Part shown: piece by piece, positions 42,570 through 50,520 of the stretch
Layout of the letters: every line of letters begins with the position of its first letter
Position numbering within the stretch: the first letter of the stretch is position 1
From: Kutzneria chonburiensis
GTDB taxonomy: Bacteria > Actinomycetota > Actinomycetes > Mycobacteriales > Pseudonocardiaceae
Assembly: GCF_028622115.1 (NCBI RefSeq)
Contig: NZ_CP097263.1
Coordinates: forward strand, 7,874,001 to 7,938,000
Length of the DNA: 64,000 bases
Direction: 5' to 3'
The notes under the pieces: generated by a model
Seen by the model: only the letters and a program-made list of their open reading frames with translations
The model's database searches: none
What the model was told of the DNA's origin: nothing
Position numbers and translations under genes: made by a program

Positions 42570-43205
42570 GTGCAGTTGGAGCATCAGTTCCGGGTGGCAG
42601 CGCCGATCGACGAGGTCTGGTCGGCGCTGCTCGACCCGCAGCACGTGGCCCCGTGCATGCCCGGGGCCACGCTGACCTCGGTGGACGGCGAGTCCTTCGC
42701 CGGCACCGTCAAGGTCAAACTCGGGCCGGTGGCGTTGCTGTACAAGGGGACCGGCGCTTTCGACACCATCGACACGGGCGCCCGGCGTGTGGTGATCAAG
42801 GCATCCGGAAAGGACAGCCGCGGCAATGGCACCGCCTCGGCGACCGTCGAGGTCACCCTGTCGCCGGACGGCGACGGCACGGTGGCCGCGGTGGTCACCG
42901 AGCTCACCGTGACCGGCCGGCCGGCCCAGTTCGGCCGGGGCATGATCACGGAGGTCGGCGGCAAGATCCTGGACCGGTTCGCCGAATGCCTGGCCGACAA
43001 GCTGGCCCCGGAACCCGTCGCCGAGGCCGAACCCACGTCCGCCGCCGAACCGGCCGGATCCGAACGACCGGCCGCGGCGCCGGCGTCGTCCGAACCCCTC
43101 GACCTGCTCGACGTGGCCGGGGCGCCGGTGGCCAAGCGGGCGGCGGTGCTGATCGGGGCGGCGCTGCTGCTCATCGTGATCGTGGCCTGGCTGCGACGGC
43201 GCTGA
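42570..43205 (+). CDS. coxG: SRPBCC-domain CoxG-like membrane-anchored protein
   Basis: 211 residues. The SRPBCC domain (LEHQFRVAAPIDEVWSALLDPQHVAPCMPGATL) belongs to the CoxG family, which anchors the hydroxylase to the membrane. A Pro/Ala linker and one C-terminal transmembrane helix (VLIGAALLLIVIVAWLRRR) support that. GTG 42570 follows coxM by 3 bp. Last gene of the cox cluster. Confidence 0.9.
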   Translation: MQLEHQFRVAAPIDEVWSALLDPQHVAPCMPGATLTSVDGESFAGTVKVKLGPVALLYKGTGAFDTIDTGARRVVIKASGKDSRGNGTASATVEVTLSPDGDGTVAAVVTELTVTGRPAQFGRGMITEVGGKILDRFAECLADKLAPEPVAEAEPTSAAEPAGSERPAAAPASSEPLDLLDVAGAPVAKRAAVLIGAALLLIVIVAWLRRR

Positions 43206-43276
43206 ACGGCTACATCCGACCGCCCATTGGTATGGCGTGCACCCGGCGTTCGCCTTGGGCCGCCATACTGTTCGGC

Positions 43277-43546
43277 GTGCCGAGCAAGCGAGTGACGATC
43301 ACGCTGCCCGAGGACCTGGCACCCCGGGTCCAGGAGCTGGCCGACGACGCGCGGCTGGCGTTGGCCAGCTACGTCACCCGAATCGTTGAGCACCATGTGC
43401 TCAACCAGGAGGGGCTGACGGCGATGGAGTACTGGGAAAGCCGGCACAGCCCGCTGACCAGACCGGAGATGGCCGGCGCGGACGAGGCCATCGAGGCCGC
43501 CCGCGCCCGGCTGCGGCCGCCCCAAGAAGATTCGACGCAGCAGTGA
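43277..43546 (+). CDS. Ribbon-helix-helix antitoxin-like protein
   Basis: 89 residues. N-terminal VPSKRVTITLPEDLAPRVQELADDARLALASYVTRIV is a ribbon-helix-helix DNA-binding start; the C-terminal part is acidic and helical, fit to wrap a toxin. GTG 43277 lies 5 nt after TACTGT, so leaderless and probably self-repressed. It overlaps the next gene by 4 bp, the common antitoxin-toxin layout. Confidence 0.75.
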   Translation: MPSKRVTITLPEDLAPRVQELADDARLALASYVTRIVEHHVLNQEGLTAMEYWESRHSPLTRPEMAGADEAIEAARARLRPPQEDSTQQ

Positions 43547-43947
43547 CCGGCAAATTCCGGCCGCCGGTGGTCTACGCGGTCGGCGCGTTGCAGGCGGCGC
43601 TGAACAACGACCGCAAGTTCATGGCCCTGCACAAGTGCTTCCTGCTCGACGAGTGCCGGCTGATCGTGCCGTCGGCGGTCCGCACCGAGCTGCGCACCCG
43701 GCTCGGCGGCAAGGAACCGACCACAGTGCTCACAGCGTGCAAGACGGACTGGCACGACGATGCCGGCGTGATCAACGAGTACATGATCGACTTCGCCCTC
43801 AACGGCAAGGCCAGCCGGCTCGACGCGGTGGTGGCGGCGACCGCCGTGGCCTACCGGGCCATCGTGGTGACCACCGAGGTCAACGCCCTGGAGCTGATGT
43901 GGGCGGTCGACGACGTCGACCGCCCGATGTCCATCATCACCATTTGA
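43543..43947 (+). CDS. PIN-like toxin candidate
   Basis: 134 residues, GTG 43543. The pattern VVYAVGALQAALNNDRKFMALH near the start and SRLDAVVAATAVAYRAIVVTTEVNAL near the end match PIN-domain RNases, where the first segment normally reads VVYDVGAL. Here the first metal-binding Asp is Ala, so activity may be lost or the start of a different residue used. The second acidic site (LDAVVAA) is kept. It forms a pair with the RHH protein. It is the last chromosomal gene before the prophage. Confidence 0.65.
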   Translation: MTGKFRPPVVYAVGALQAALNNDRKFMALHKCFLLDECRLIVPSAVRTELRTRLGGKEPTTVLTACKTDWHDDAGVINEYMIDFALNGKASRLDAVVAATAVAYRAIVVTTEVNALELMWAVDDVDRPMSIITI

Positions 43948-43961
43948 CCGCCACCCCAAGA

Positions 43962-44015
43962 TCAAGGGACCGATCCTGGCGTTCAACGTCAGGAAGGGCC
44001 CCTTACTGGCGTTGT
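43962..44015. repeat. Truncated copy of the 15892 repeat; likely attL
   Basis: Over 54 bp this matches 15893-15948 except for three substitutions, and stops at CTGGCGTT where the other copy goes on with CAACGTCAGTAAGGGG. From here the DNA is phage. So the element inserted inside the centre of an intergenic hairpin, and 44008-44016 contains the crossover. Confidence 0.75.
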
Positions 44016-44049
44016 CTTGCCAATCATCTAGGCCCCCAGTCTCGGGGGC

Positions 44050-44945
44050 ATGACCACACACAACGCCTCTGACGAGGCAAAACAGGCCGTCGGCGTCCAC
44101 GTCTTCTTCAGCAGCGAGGAGGCGTACGGGGCCAGCCAGTGCCTCGACGAGATCCAGGACGGCGACGTCCTGTACGTGCCGACCGAGGGAATCGTCGGGA
44201 TCCTCGTCGGGGCCTGGCCGGTGGCCGTGACCGACCAGGCCGGCGAGTTCCACCCGCTCCACGAATCGATCACCGACCAGGCCGCCTACTGGGCGTCACA
44301 GTCGGGTGGGCAGTACGAGGAGAGCTTCCGGGTTGCCTTGGCGGTGATTCCGCCGGTGATGGACGCACCGGCGGAATCAGCCGCCGTCCTGTACTACCAG
44401 TCGCCCGGTACCCGGGTCCCGCTGAGCGTCCAGCGCCAGACCGCCGACGCCCGCCAGTACTGCGCGGCCTACGGCTGGTCGCTGATCGGCGAGTTCCACG
44501 ACCACGGCCAGCTGCCGAAGGCTGACGTCCGGCCGTCCTGGGCTGACTTCGTGTTCACCGTGGCGGCCGGCGCCGTCGGTCTCGCCGTCCTGGACCGCAA
44601 GCCGGTCGACATCAACGAGTGGATCGGCCTCACCAAGGCGTGCGCCCTACACGACGTCGCGCTGTACGTCGCCGACGGCGACCGCAACTACCAGCTCACG
44701 GGCAACTTCGGCCGCTACCTGGAGATCACCACCGAGCGCGCTGTGGGCGACGTCACGGCCGCCGAGCCGCCCGGCGACGGCGGCAAGAACCGGGCAAGTT
44801 CCAACGGCCCGCTGACCGCCTGCCCATACGCCTGCGGCTTCGACGGCACGCCGAGCGATGTAGACGACCACGTGACCTACCTGGTGTCCATGGGCGACGC
44901 CGACCACCAGACCCTGCCGGGCTCGGCGCGCGGGGGCGGGCATGA
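44050..44945 (+). CDS. Dead-resolvase-domain prophage protein (frame break at end)
   Basis: About 298 residues. The first 120 have no recognised motif. Residues 125-235 follow a serine-recombinase catalytic fold (SVQRQTADARQYCAAYGWSLIGEFHDHG...RPSWADFVF) but lack the catalytic YxRxS serine and the RLxR arginines (here DRKPVD). A CPYACGFDGTP zinc-finger-like end follows. One more G in the run at 44932-44936 would give TGA at 44943-44945 overlapping the next ATG; as written the frame runs on into the integrase. The ribosome site CTCGGGGG lies in a hairpin GCCCCC-N6-GGGGGC just before ATG 44050. Confidence 0.65.
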
Positions 44946-45574
44946 CCACGACGACCGCCACCACCGCCCAGTACAGCAGCGCTCGCAGCAGTGCCTACCT
45001 GCCGGAGGGGCTGCGCCGGTACTGCGACGTCAACGGCCTGACCAACGTCGTCGAGTACCACGACGGCGACGGCTTCAGCAGGAACCGCGGGCCGCGCTGG
45101 GCCGACATGCTGTGCGAGGTCGCCGCCGGGAACGTGGCCGCCGTGGTGCTGTCCGACCTGCCCCGGCTGGGCGAGGACTGCGCCGCGCTGGTGACCGCCT
45201 GCCTGACGCACGGCACGCCGGTGCACATCGTGTCGCACGGGCGCGTCTACCAGCCCGAGGAGTTCACGGGTCCAGCCAGGTTCGAGGTCGCCGGCACCTA
45301 CACGCTGTCGGCCGAGCCGTCGGCGCTGAGGATTCGGGCAATGGCGGGTCGGGCAGCTGGCCGGCGCGCGGCGACCGCCAAGCGGGTGCGCGCCGAGTTG
45401 GAGCGGCTGGAGGAGAACCTGGCCGGCATCGGGCAGGCGGTCCGCGCGCACGCCGATGGCGTGCTGGACGCCAAGCCGATGCCCGTCGACCACGTGCGGC
45501 ACCTGGAGCAGATGCTGGAATTGGTCAACGGCGAGGTCGCCAAGCTCCTGGACGTGGTCGGGGGTGCGCAGTGA
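44942..45574 (+). CDS. Second dead-resolvase-like prophage protein
   Basis: 210 residues. EGLRRYCDVNGLTNVVEYHDGDGFSRNRGPRWADMLCEVAAGNVAAVVLSDLPRLGEDCAALV again follows the resolvase fold, with RLGE in place of RLGR and no catalytic serine. A coiled-coil C-terminus (RAELERLEENLAGIGQAVRAH) could bind the integrase, whose own coiled coil is nearby. It overlaps the integrase GTG by 4 bp, so the two are made together. It might be a regulator or directionality factor; this is inference. Confidence 0.65.
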   Translation: MTTTTATTAQYSSARSSAYLPEGLRRYCDVNGLTNVVEYHDGDGFSRNRGPRWADMLCEVAAGNVAAVVLSDLPRLGEDCAALVTACLTHGTPVHIVSHGRVYQPEEFTGPARFEVAGTYTLSAEPSALRIRAMAGRAAGRRAATAKRVRAELERLEENLAGIGQAVRAHADGVLDAKPMPVDHVRHLEQMLELVNGEVAKLLDVVGGAQ

Positions 45575-47085
45575 CGCAGCTGATCACCGACGCCGCCAAC
45601 CCGATGCTGACCCGCACCGCGGCGGACGTCATCTGGGTGGCCATCTACGACCGGGTGAGCGACGACCGCCGCCAGGACGAGCGGTCGGTCAAGCGGCAGA
45701 ACGTCGCGAACCGCAAGGCCGTCGACAGCCACGGGTGGCAGGTGTTCGACACCTACACCGACAACTCGATCAGCGCGTCGAGGTTCGCCAAGAAGGAGCG
45801 CAAGGACTGGGGGCGGCTGCTGGCCGACCTGGAGGCCGGCCGTGTCCAGGTGCTGATGTTGTGGGAGTCCAGCCGCGGCGGCCGTGAGCTGGAGCGCTGG
45901 GCGCGGTTGCTCAACACCTGCCGGGACCTCGGCGTGTTGATCCACATCACCAGCCGGAACAAGACCTACGACGTCCGCAACGCCGACGACTGGCGCACGC
46001 TGGCGGACGACGGGGTCAACAGCACGTCCGAAAGCGACATGATCAGCACCCGCGTGCGGTCGGGGATGCTGACGGCCGCCGAGATGGGCCTGCCGGCCGG
46101 CAAGGCGGCGTACGGGCTGTACCGGGAGTACCACCCGCGTACGAAGGCGTTGCTGGGCCAGTACGCCAGCCCCGACGAGGCACCCATCGTGCACGGCATC
46201 TTCGTGCGGTTCGCCAAGCACATCAGCGCAACCATGATCACCAAGGAGCTGAACGAGGCGGGCGTGCCGGCGCCGCAGGGCGGGACGTGGACCCCGGCGT
46301 CCGTCGTGCAGATGGCCAAGCGCCGGATCTACATCGCCGAGCGCGTCTACAACGGCCTGGTGTACGAGGTGGACAGTCCCACGCTGGTGTCCCCGGAACT
46401 GTTCTGGGCCGTGCAGCGGGTGCTGTCGGACCCCAAGCGCCAGCCGCACCGCAAGGACAAGTACATCCCGGGGTCGGCCGTGCACGTCATGGGCAACCTG
46501 GCCGTGTGCGACGTGTGCGACGGCCGGGTGAGGGTCAACACGATGAAGCGCAAGCGGGGGCCGGTCCGGGTCTACAAGTGCCGGAAGAACCACGTGTCCA
46601 TCGATGCCGACGGGTTGGACGAGTTCGCGTTGGCCATCGTCACCGACCGGTTGTCCCGGCCGGACCTGTTCGAGGCCATCGCGACCAATCCCACCGACAA
46701 CAAGGCGATTGGCCAGCTCCGCGCGAAGATCAGGCAGTTGGGGCAGGAGATCACCGAGGCCAAGCAGTTGGCCAAGGACTCCAAGTTGTCCCTGGCCGAC
46801 TACGCCGAGATCAGCCAGGCCAAGCGCGAGGAGGTGGAGAGGCTGGAGGCCGAGGCCCGCATGGCGTCGGTGCCGGCGACCTTGCGGGGGCTGCTCACCC
46901 CGGACGACCGCCTGGGCGACATCGCCGAGCGGCTGGAGGAGCTGTCCCTGGCCGGCCTGCGTGAGGTGATCCGGACCGTGGCGGAGATCCGCGTCGGGCA
47001 GGTGGGGCGCGGGCGTAAGGTGCCCCTGACCGACCCAAGCCGGGTGATTGTGCGCTGGCGCAACGCCGAACCCGCTGCGGCTTAG
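45571..47085 (+). CDS. Large serine integrase
   Basis: 504 residues, the enzyme that inserts and excises the prophage. Catalytic Ser30 with Arg28 in AIYDRVSDD, ESSRGGRELERW with the active-site arginines, the recombinase domain (GKAAYGLYREYHPRTKALLGQY...NEAGVPAPQGGTWTPASVVQMAKRRIYIAERVYNG), a zinc ribbon (CDVCDG...YKCRKNH) and a coiled coil. GTG 45571. It is at the left prophage edge, as expected, with the att site 1.5 kb upstream of its start. Confidence 0.95.
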   Translation: MTQLITDAANPMLTRTAADVIWVAIYDRVSDDRRQDERSVKRQNVANRKAVDSHGWQVFDTYTDNSISASRFAKKERKDWGRLLADLEAGRVQVLMLWESSRGGRELERWARLLNTCRDLGVLIHITSRNKTYDVRNADDWRTLADDGVNSTSESDMISTRVRSGMLTAAEMGLPAGKAAYGLYREYHPRTKALLGQYASPDEAPIVHGIFVRFAKHISATMITKELNEAGVPAPQGGTWTPASVVQMAKRRIYIAERVYNGLVYEVDSPTLVSPELFWAVQRVLSDPKRQPHRKDKYIPGSAVHVMGNLAVCDVCDGRVRVNTMKRKRGPVRVYKCRKNHVSIDADGLDEFALAIVTDRLSRPDLFEAIATNPTDNKAIGQLRAKIRQLGQEITEAKQLAKDSKLSLADYAEISQAKREEVERLEAEARMASVPATLRGLLTPDDRLGDIAERLEELSLAGLREVIRTVAEIRVGQVGRGRKVPLTDPSRVIVRWRNAEPAAA

Positions 47086-47102
47086 GCGGCCACGCACCAC
47101 CT

Positions 47103-47142
47103 ACCGCCCCGGCGGTCAGCACACGCTGGCCGCCGGGGCGGT
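47103..47142. terminator. Two-way terminator after integrase
   Basis: 13-bp perfect arms ACCGCCCCGGCGG and CCGCCGGGGCGGT, 14-nt loop, between convergent genes. Confidence 0.8.
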
Positions 47143-47143
47143 G

Positions 47144-47329
47144 TCATGTCCGGGGTGCCGGGATGTCCAGGTCCAGCTCGGCTTCGACGTCGTCGAGGCG
47201 GGCCGTCAGGCCGTCGACCCGGCGGGCCATCGCGTCGTGCCAATCGATCGCCTTGCCCACGGCACGGCGGCCGGCGCACACCGCGGCCACGGTGCCCACC
47301 AGGACGCCCAGCGTCGCCTTGTCGGTCAT
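47144..47329 (-). CDS. Small prophage protein with membrane-like helix
   Basis: 61 residues, unknown. One weak hydrophobic segment (ATLGVLVGTVAAVCAG) then an amphipathic coiled-coil (HDAMARRVDGLTARLDDVEAELDL). ATG 47329 overlaps the upstream repressor stop (TGATG), so it is coexpressed in the lysogen. Could be a superinfection-immunity membrane peptide. Confidence 0.5.
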   Translation of the reverse strand: MTDKATLGVLVGTVAAVCAGRRAVGKAIDWHDAMARRVDGLTARLDDVEAELDLDIPAPRT

Positions 47330-47778
47330 CACTGCCCTCCCCGTAGGTCTCCGCTCACCGTCAACACCCACTGCATGAACGCGCCGACGGTGTCGAATTG
47401 GGCGCGGGCATCCCGTATCCACTGCTCGTGCGCGCTGGTCACGGCGGGCGCGTCGCGGGCGTCCAGCGTCTGCTCCAGGTACCGGGCGGCGGCCAGGTGC
47501 ACGCCGCTGTTCCACTCGGGTGCAACGTCCAGGGCGCGCAGCTGGTCCGGCTTCAGGCCGGCCACTTCCGCCATCGCCGCAATGGTCTTGCCGCGCCCCT
47601 CGACCCGCGTAGGCCGGCCTTCCACGGTGCGCCAACCGTCTTCGGTGTGCCGCCATGCCTTGCCAGTGATTTTGTAGCCGTACTCGACCGCGGCTAAAGC
47701 GGCCTGTTCGGGGCTGGATATGCCTCTGGCCAGGCGGGCTTCCCTGATCAGAGCGCCCCACGGCGATGGATTCCGCAC
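47329..47778 (-). CDS. Phage repressor-like HTH protein
   Basis: 149 residues from GTG 47778. N-terminal WGALIREARLARGISSPEQAALAAVEYGYKITGKAWRHTEDGWRTVEGR resembles the actinophage immunity-repressor HTH. The C-terminal half is helical. It reads away from the early operon, divergent from an XRE protein, with repeated operators between them. Likely the lysogeny maintenance repressor. Confidence 0.7.
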   Translation of the reverse strand: MRNPSPWGALIREARLARGISSPEQAALAAVEYGYKITGKAWRHTEDGWRTVEGRPTRVEGRGKTIAAMAEVAGLKPDQLRALDVAPEWNSGVHLAAARYLEQTLDARDAPAVTSAHEQWIRDARAQFDTVGAFMQWVLTVSGDLRGGQ

Positions 47779-47789
47779 CGCGTCACGGT

Positions 47790-47895
47790 AGTAGGCAACT
47801 TCGGTCCAAGTCGACTACTCGACCGAGTGAAGTTCCAATCAAGTGCCGCCAACGTTCTAGCGGACCGATCAAAGTTCCATCTAAGTTCTAGCGCC
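47790..47895. promoter_or_regulatory. Divergent operator region with AAGTTCYA repeats
   Basis: Between the two repressor genes the motif AAGTTC(C/T)A occurs at 47830, 47872 and 47883, with a variant ACGTTCTA at 47852, steps of 22, 20 and 11 bp. Such multi-site regions act as phage genetic switches. Confidence 0.6.
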
Positions 47896-48288
47896 ATGGC
47901 CGAGATGCCAACCACGAAGAAGTCCCCGGTACGCCTTCACCACGACCCCGAGGCGCTGCGTTGGGCGCGGCTGGCGAAGGGATGGAAGCAGCAGGAATTG
48001 GCGCGAGAACTGGGAATCCTGCCCACCACGCTGTGCCAGATGGAGGCCGGCACCCGATCGGCCGGGCCGCGGCTGCTGCCGAAGGTGGCCGCCATCCTGG
48101 GCTGTCCCATCAGCATCCTGGAAGCCAAACGCAACCCGTCCAAGCACGCCGCCGCGCTGCGCGCGCTGGCCGACCTGGTCGAGCTGTACCCGGACCTGGT
48201 CACGTGCGGCACCTACCTGCGGGCGGTCGCTGACCCGCCCGAGCTGGAGAACCCCGAGTTTCCCTTGCCGGGCAACGAGGCGGCGTGA
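47896..48288 (+). CDS. XRE-family HTH regulator (Cro/CI-like)
   Basis: 130 residues. The HTH is RWARLAKGWKQQELARELGILPTTLCQMEAGTRSAGPRLLPKVAAILGCP. Its C-terminal tail (HAAALRALADLVELYPDLVTCGTYLRAV) is nearly repeated in the protein encoded at 48836. ATG 47896 is next to the last operator copy. First gene of the rightward early operon, so likely the Cro-like switch. Confidence 0.8.
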   Translation: MAEMPTTKKSPVRLHHDPEALRWARLAKGWKQQELARELGILPTTLCQMEAGTRSAGPRLLPKVAAILGCPISILEAKRNPSKHAAALRALADLVELYPDLVTCGTYLRAVADPPELENPEFPLPGNEAA

Positions 48289-48512
48289 TGGTCAACCCCG
48301 AGACGCTGGCCGCCGCGCGGCGGCTGGTGGACCACGCGCCCCCGTTGGTGCCGGCCGCCCGCGACGCCCTGGCGAGCATTCTCCGCCCCAGTGCGCCGCT
48401 GGGCGGGGTCGTCGTCCCGACGCGGCGACCCCGCCCGGACTGCCCCGAACAGCCCGCGCCCCACCAGCCTGACACAGCCGAAGGGGGCGACGGTGAACAC
48501 CCCCGGCCGTAG
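48288..48512 (+). CDS. Small early prophage protein
   Basis: 74 residues, unknown. Helical N-terminus (ETLAAARRLVDHAPPLVPAARDALASIL) then a proline-rich tail. ATG 48288 shares one base with the upstream stop. Translationally coupled. Confidence 0.5.
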   Translation: MVNPETLAAARRLVDHAPPLVPAARDALASILRPSAPLGGVVVPTRRPRPDCPEQPAPHQPDTAEGGDGEHPRP

Positions 48513-48810
48513 CCCTGAGCTGTCGTCGGCTATGCGCGACCTGGTCGCGCACGTGCTGGACATGGTGCGCGTGGACGCCGTCGTCTGGTGGCCCGGCTGC
48601 TGGGGCCGCATCGAAGGGTGGGGCCACGCCAACGGTTCCCGCCTCGACGCCGCCGAACGTGCCGCCCTCGATCACGCCGCTGGCGACGAGCTGGTGTCGC
48701 TTGGCCCCGTGCTGACCCCGTACTACCGCCGCCGACATGTCCGCCTGACCGCCGCCGGACAGCAGTTCCTGGCCGCGGCCCGCGACACGGCCACGTCGTC
48801 GGCGTCCTGA
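48493..48810 (+). CDS. Small early prophage protein, winged-helix-like
   Basis: 105 residues from GTG 48493 with AAGGGGGCGAC upstream; it overlaps the previous gene by 20 bp. AMRDLVAHVLDMVRVDAVVWWPGCWGRIEGWG and LTPYYRRRHVRLTAAGQQFLAAA suggest a small alpha/beta DNA-associated fold. Unknown role. Confidence 0.5.
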   Translation: MNTPGRSPELSSAMRDLVAHVLDMVRVDAVVWWPGCWGRIEGWGHANGSRLDAAERAALDHAAGDELVSLGPVLTPYYRRRHVRLTAAGQQFLAAARDTATSSAS

Positions 48811-48835
48811 CCACACACCTTTTCCTGGAGTTCCC

Positions 48836-49270
48836 GTGTCTCTCAAGGAGAACGCCGCCGCGCAGGTCGCCGGCCTGCGCGCGTTGGCCGACCTGATCGA
48901 GTCCAACCCGGACCTGTTGGGCACCTCGACCTACATGCGCGCCCTGAACATCTGGTGGGCGCTGGACGCCAAGCAACTGGCCGACATCGCCCGCGCCGGC
49001 CTAGCGCACGGCGCGACCGTGTCCAAGACCGCCTATGGCGACACCTACAGCATCGGCCTGGACTTCGGCGCGGTCACCGCGCACGCCCTGGCCATCCGCA
49101 CCCGTGTGTGCGAACGGGTCGTGTTGGGCGTGGACACCGTCACCCGCCACGTGCCCGACCCCGACGCGCTGGCCAACGTCCCGACGGTCGAGGTGACCGA
49201 GACCGTGGAGCGGGTGGAGTGGAAGTGCGTCCCGCTGCTGGCGGAGGCCACTGTGGACGGCGCGGCGTGA
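48836..49270 (+). CDS. Early prophage protein sharing a motif with the XRE protein
   Basis: 144 residues, GTG 48836. Residues 10-35 (AQVAGLRALADLIESNPDLLGTSTYMRAL) resemble the tail of the XRE protein at 47896, so they may bind the same partner or each other. The rest is beta-rich with no known motif. Confidence 0.5.
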   Translation: MSLKENAAAQVAGLRALADLIESNPDLLGTSTYMRALNIWWALDAKQLADIARAGLAHGATVSKTAYGDTYSIGLDFGAVTAHALAIRTRVCERVVLGVDTVTRHVPDPDALANVPTVEVTETVERVEWKCVPLLAEATVDGAA

Positions 49271-49731
49271 ACATGTACCCGGACTCGATCGAGCAGGCCA
49301 TGGAAGCCGCCGAGGTGTTCACGCGGGTGGCCGATGCCCGGCTGGCCGGCCACCACGACGCCGCCGCCGACACGCTCAACGCGTTCATGCGCCACGACTG
49401 CGACACCGACAAGCACGAGTGCGAGGCCGCCGCGTGGCGGCTGTGCTACCTGGTCACCAGCGGGGCCATGGTCACCGCGGACGCCCTGCGCTGCCAGAAC
49501 CACCCCCAGCCCGGCGGGTTCTGGGGCCTGGTCCCGCTGATGGGCACCGTGGACGACGCCCCGCCGTGCGACCTGGCCGCCATGCGGGTGCTGACCGCGG
49601 AGCTGAACCACGACCACGCCGCGGTGGTCGACGTCATGAACGCGTTCTGCGCCGAGCACGGCATCGTGGGCGTGGTCGGGTTGCTGGCGGCCATGTTCGG
49701 CATCTACTCGGCAACGGTGATCGCACCGTGA
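49267..49731 (+). CDS. Early prophage protein, His/Cys-rich
   Basis: 154 residues from GTG 49267 (4-bp overlap). MYPDSIEQAMEAAEVFTRVADARLAGHHDAAADTLNAFM is helical; scattered Cys/His (HDCDTDKHECEA) might bind metal. A hydrophobic end (IVGVVGLLAAMFGIYSATVIA) may sit in the membrane. Unknown. Confidence 0.5.
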   Translation: MNMYPDSIEQAMEAAEVFTRVADARLAGHHDAAADTLNAFMRHDCDTDKHECEAAAWRLCYLVTSGAMVTADALRCQNHPQPGGFWGLVPLMGTVDDAPPCDLAAMRVLTAELNHDHAAVVDVMNAFCAEHGIVGVVGLLAAMFGIYSATVIAP

Positions 49732-49922
49732 GCGTGACAGCCGTTGTCCTGATTGGGTTTCTGGTCCTCACCGTGGCCGGTCTGTCCCTGGCCCTGTTCT
49801 TCCTCATGCGGCACGCGTCCCGGCGTGTGGACCGGATCTTGTCCGAGGAGCTGGGCCACCGCGGCGCACACGAGCGCTACGACGAGGAGCTACGCGCGTG
49901 GCGGGAGGCACCCCGTGACTGA
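49728..49922 (+). CDS. Small single-pass membrane protein
   Basis: 64 residues: helix VVLIGFLVLTVAGLSLALFFLM then a basic, charged cytosolic tail. GTG 49728 overlaps the previous stop. Unknown role in the prophage early operon. Confidence 0.55.
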   Translation: MSVTAVVLIGFLVLTVAGLSLALFFLMRHASRRVDRILSEELGHRGAHERYDEELRAWREAPRD

Positions 49923-50520
49923 TGACCCGAAGTCCTTGGCGTTGGCCATGGTGGTGCTGAAGTTCGTGGCCGACAAGATCAATCCGGCGGTGCGGGAGCT
50001 GCGCGCCAAGGCCGGCGCCGCGCTGGACGCCCGCGACCGGGTGACCGCGCTCGGCCCCGGCGGCGAAGTGTTGGGCACCATCACCAAGTCCGCGCCGAAG
50101 CCGGTGGCCGAGGTGACCGACGTCGAGGCGTTCACAGCGTGGATGGACGCCCACTGGCCCGACCGCGTCGAGCACGGCGCAACCATCGTGCCGTCCATGA
50201 TGGACACCGCCATTGCCGCGCTGCGCACCTACGCCCCGCACGTGCTGCGCCACCACCAGGCGGTGCTGCCGTGGGCGCTGGCCGAGGTGCTGCGCACGTC
50301 GGAGGCGGCCAAACAGCCGGTGGGACCGGGCGGAGAGCTGGACGTCCCCGGCGTCACCGTCACGACCGCCACTGGCACCGTGTCGACCCGCATCGACGCC
50401 GAGGCGCTGCCGGTGCTGGCCGAGCTGCTCGCCTCGGGCAAGGTCCGGCTGGACGGCACGCTGCGCCCCGAGCTGCCCGGGGTGCGGCATGACCCCGGAA
50501 CAGGCCAAGGAACTGCGTAA
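49915..50520 (+). CDS. Early prophage protein next to annealing protein
   Basis: 201 residues from GTG 49915 (8-bp overlap). No motif recognised. Helical first half (LAMVVLKFVADKINPAVRELRAKAGAAL), and a repeated PGGELDVPGVTVTTATG-type beta part. Directly before the RAD52-like gene and overlapping it by 32 bp, so it may be its partner. Confidence 0.5.
   Translation: MTDDPKSLALAMVVLKFVADKINPAVRELRAKAGAALDARDRVTALGPGGEVLGTITKSAPKPVAEVTDVEAFTAWMDAHWPDRVEHGATIVPSMMDTAIAALRTYAPHVLRHHQAVLPWALAEVLRTSEAAKQPVGPGGELDVPGVTVTTATGTVSTRIDAEALPVLAELLASGKVRLDGTLRPELPGVRHDPGTGQGTA

Noticed and set aside
44050-47085. Single 1011-residue protein joining the first prophage gene to the integrase
   Set aside because: The middle part is a nonsense frame (RR-, HH- and Q-rich) that overlaps a well-formed gene at 44942. 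One base restores a 4-bp overlap of separate genes.
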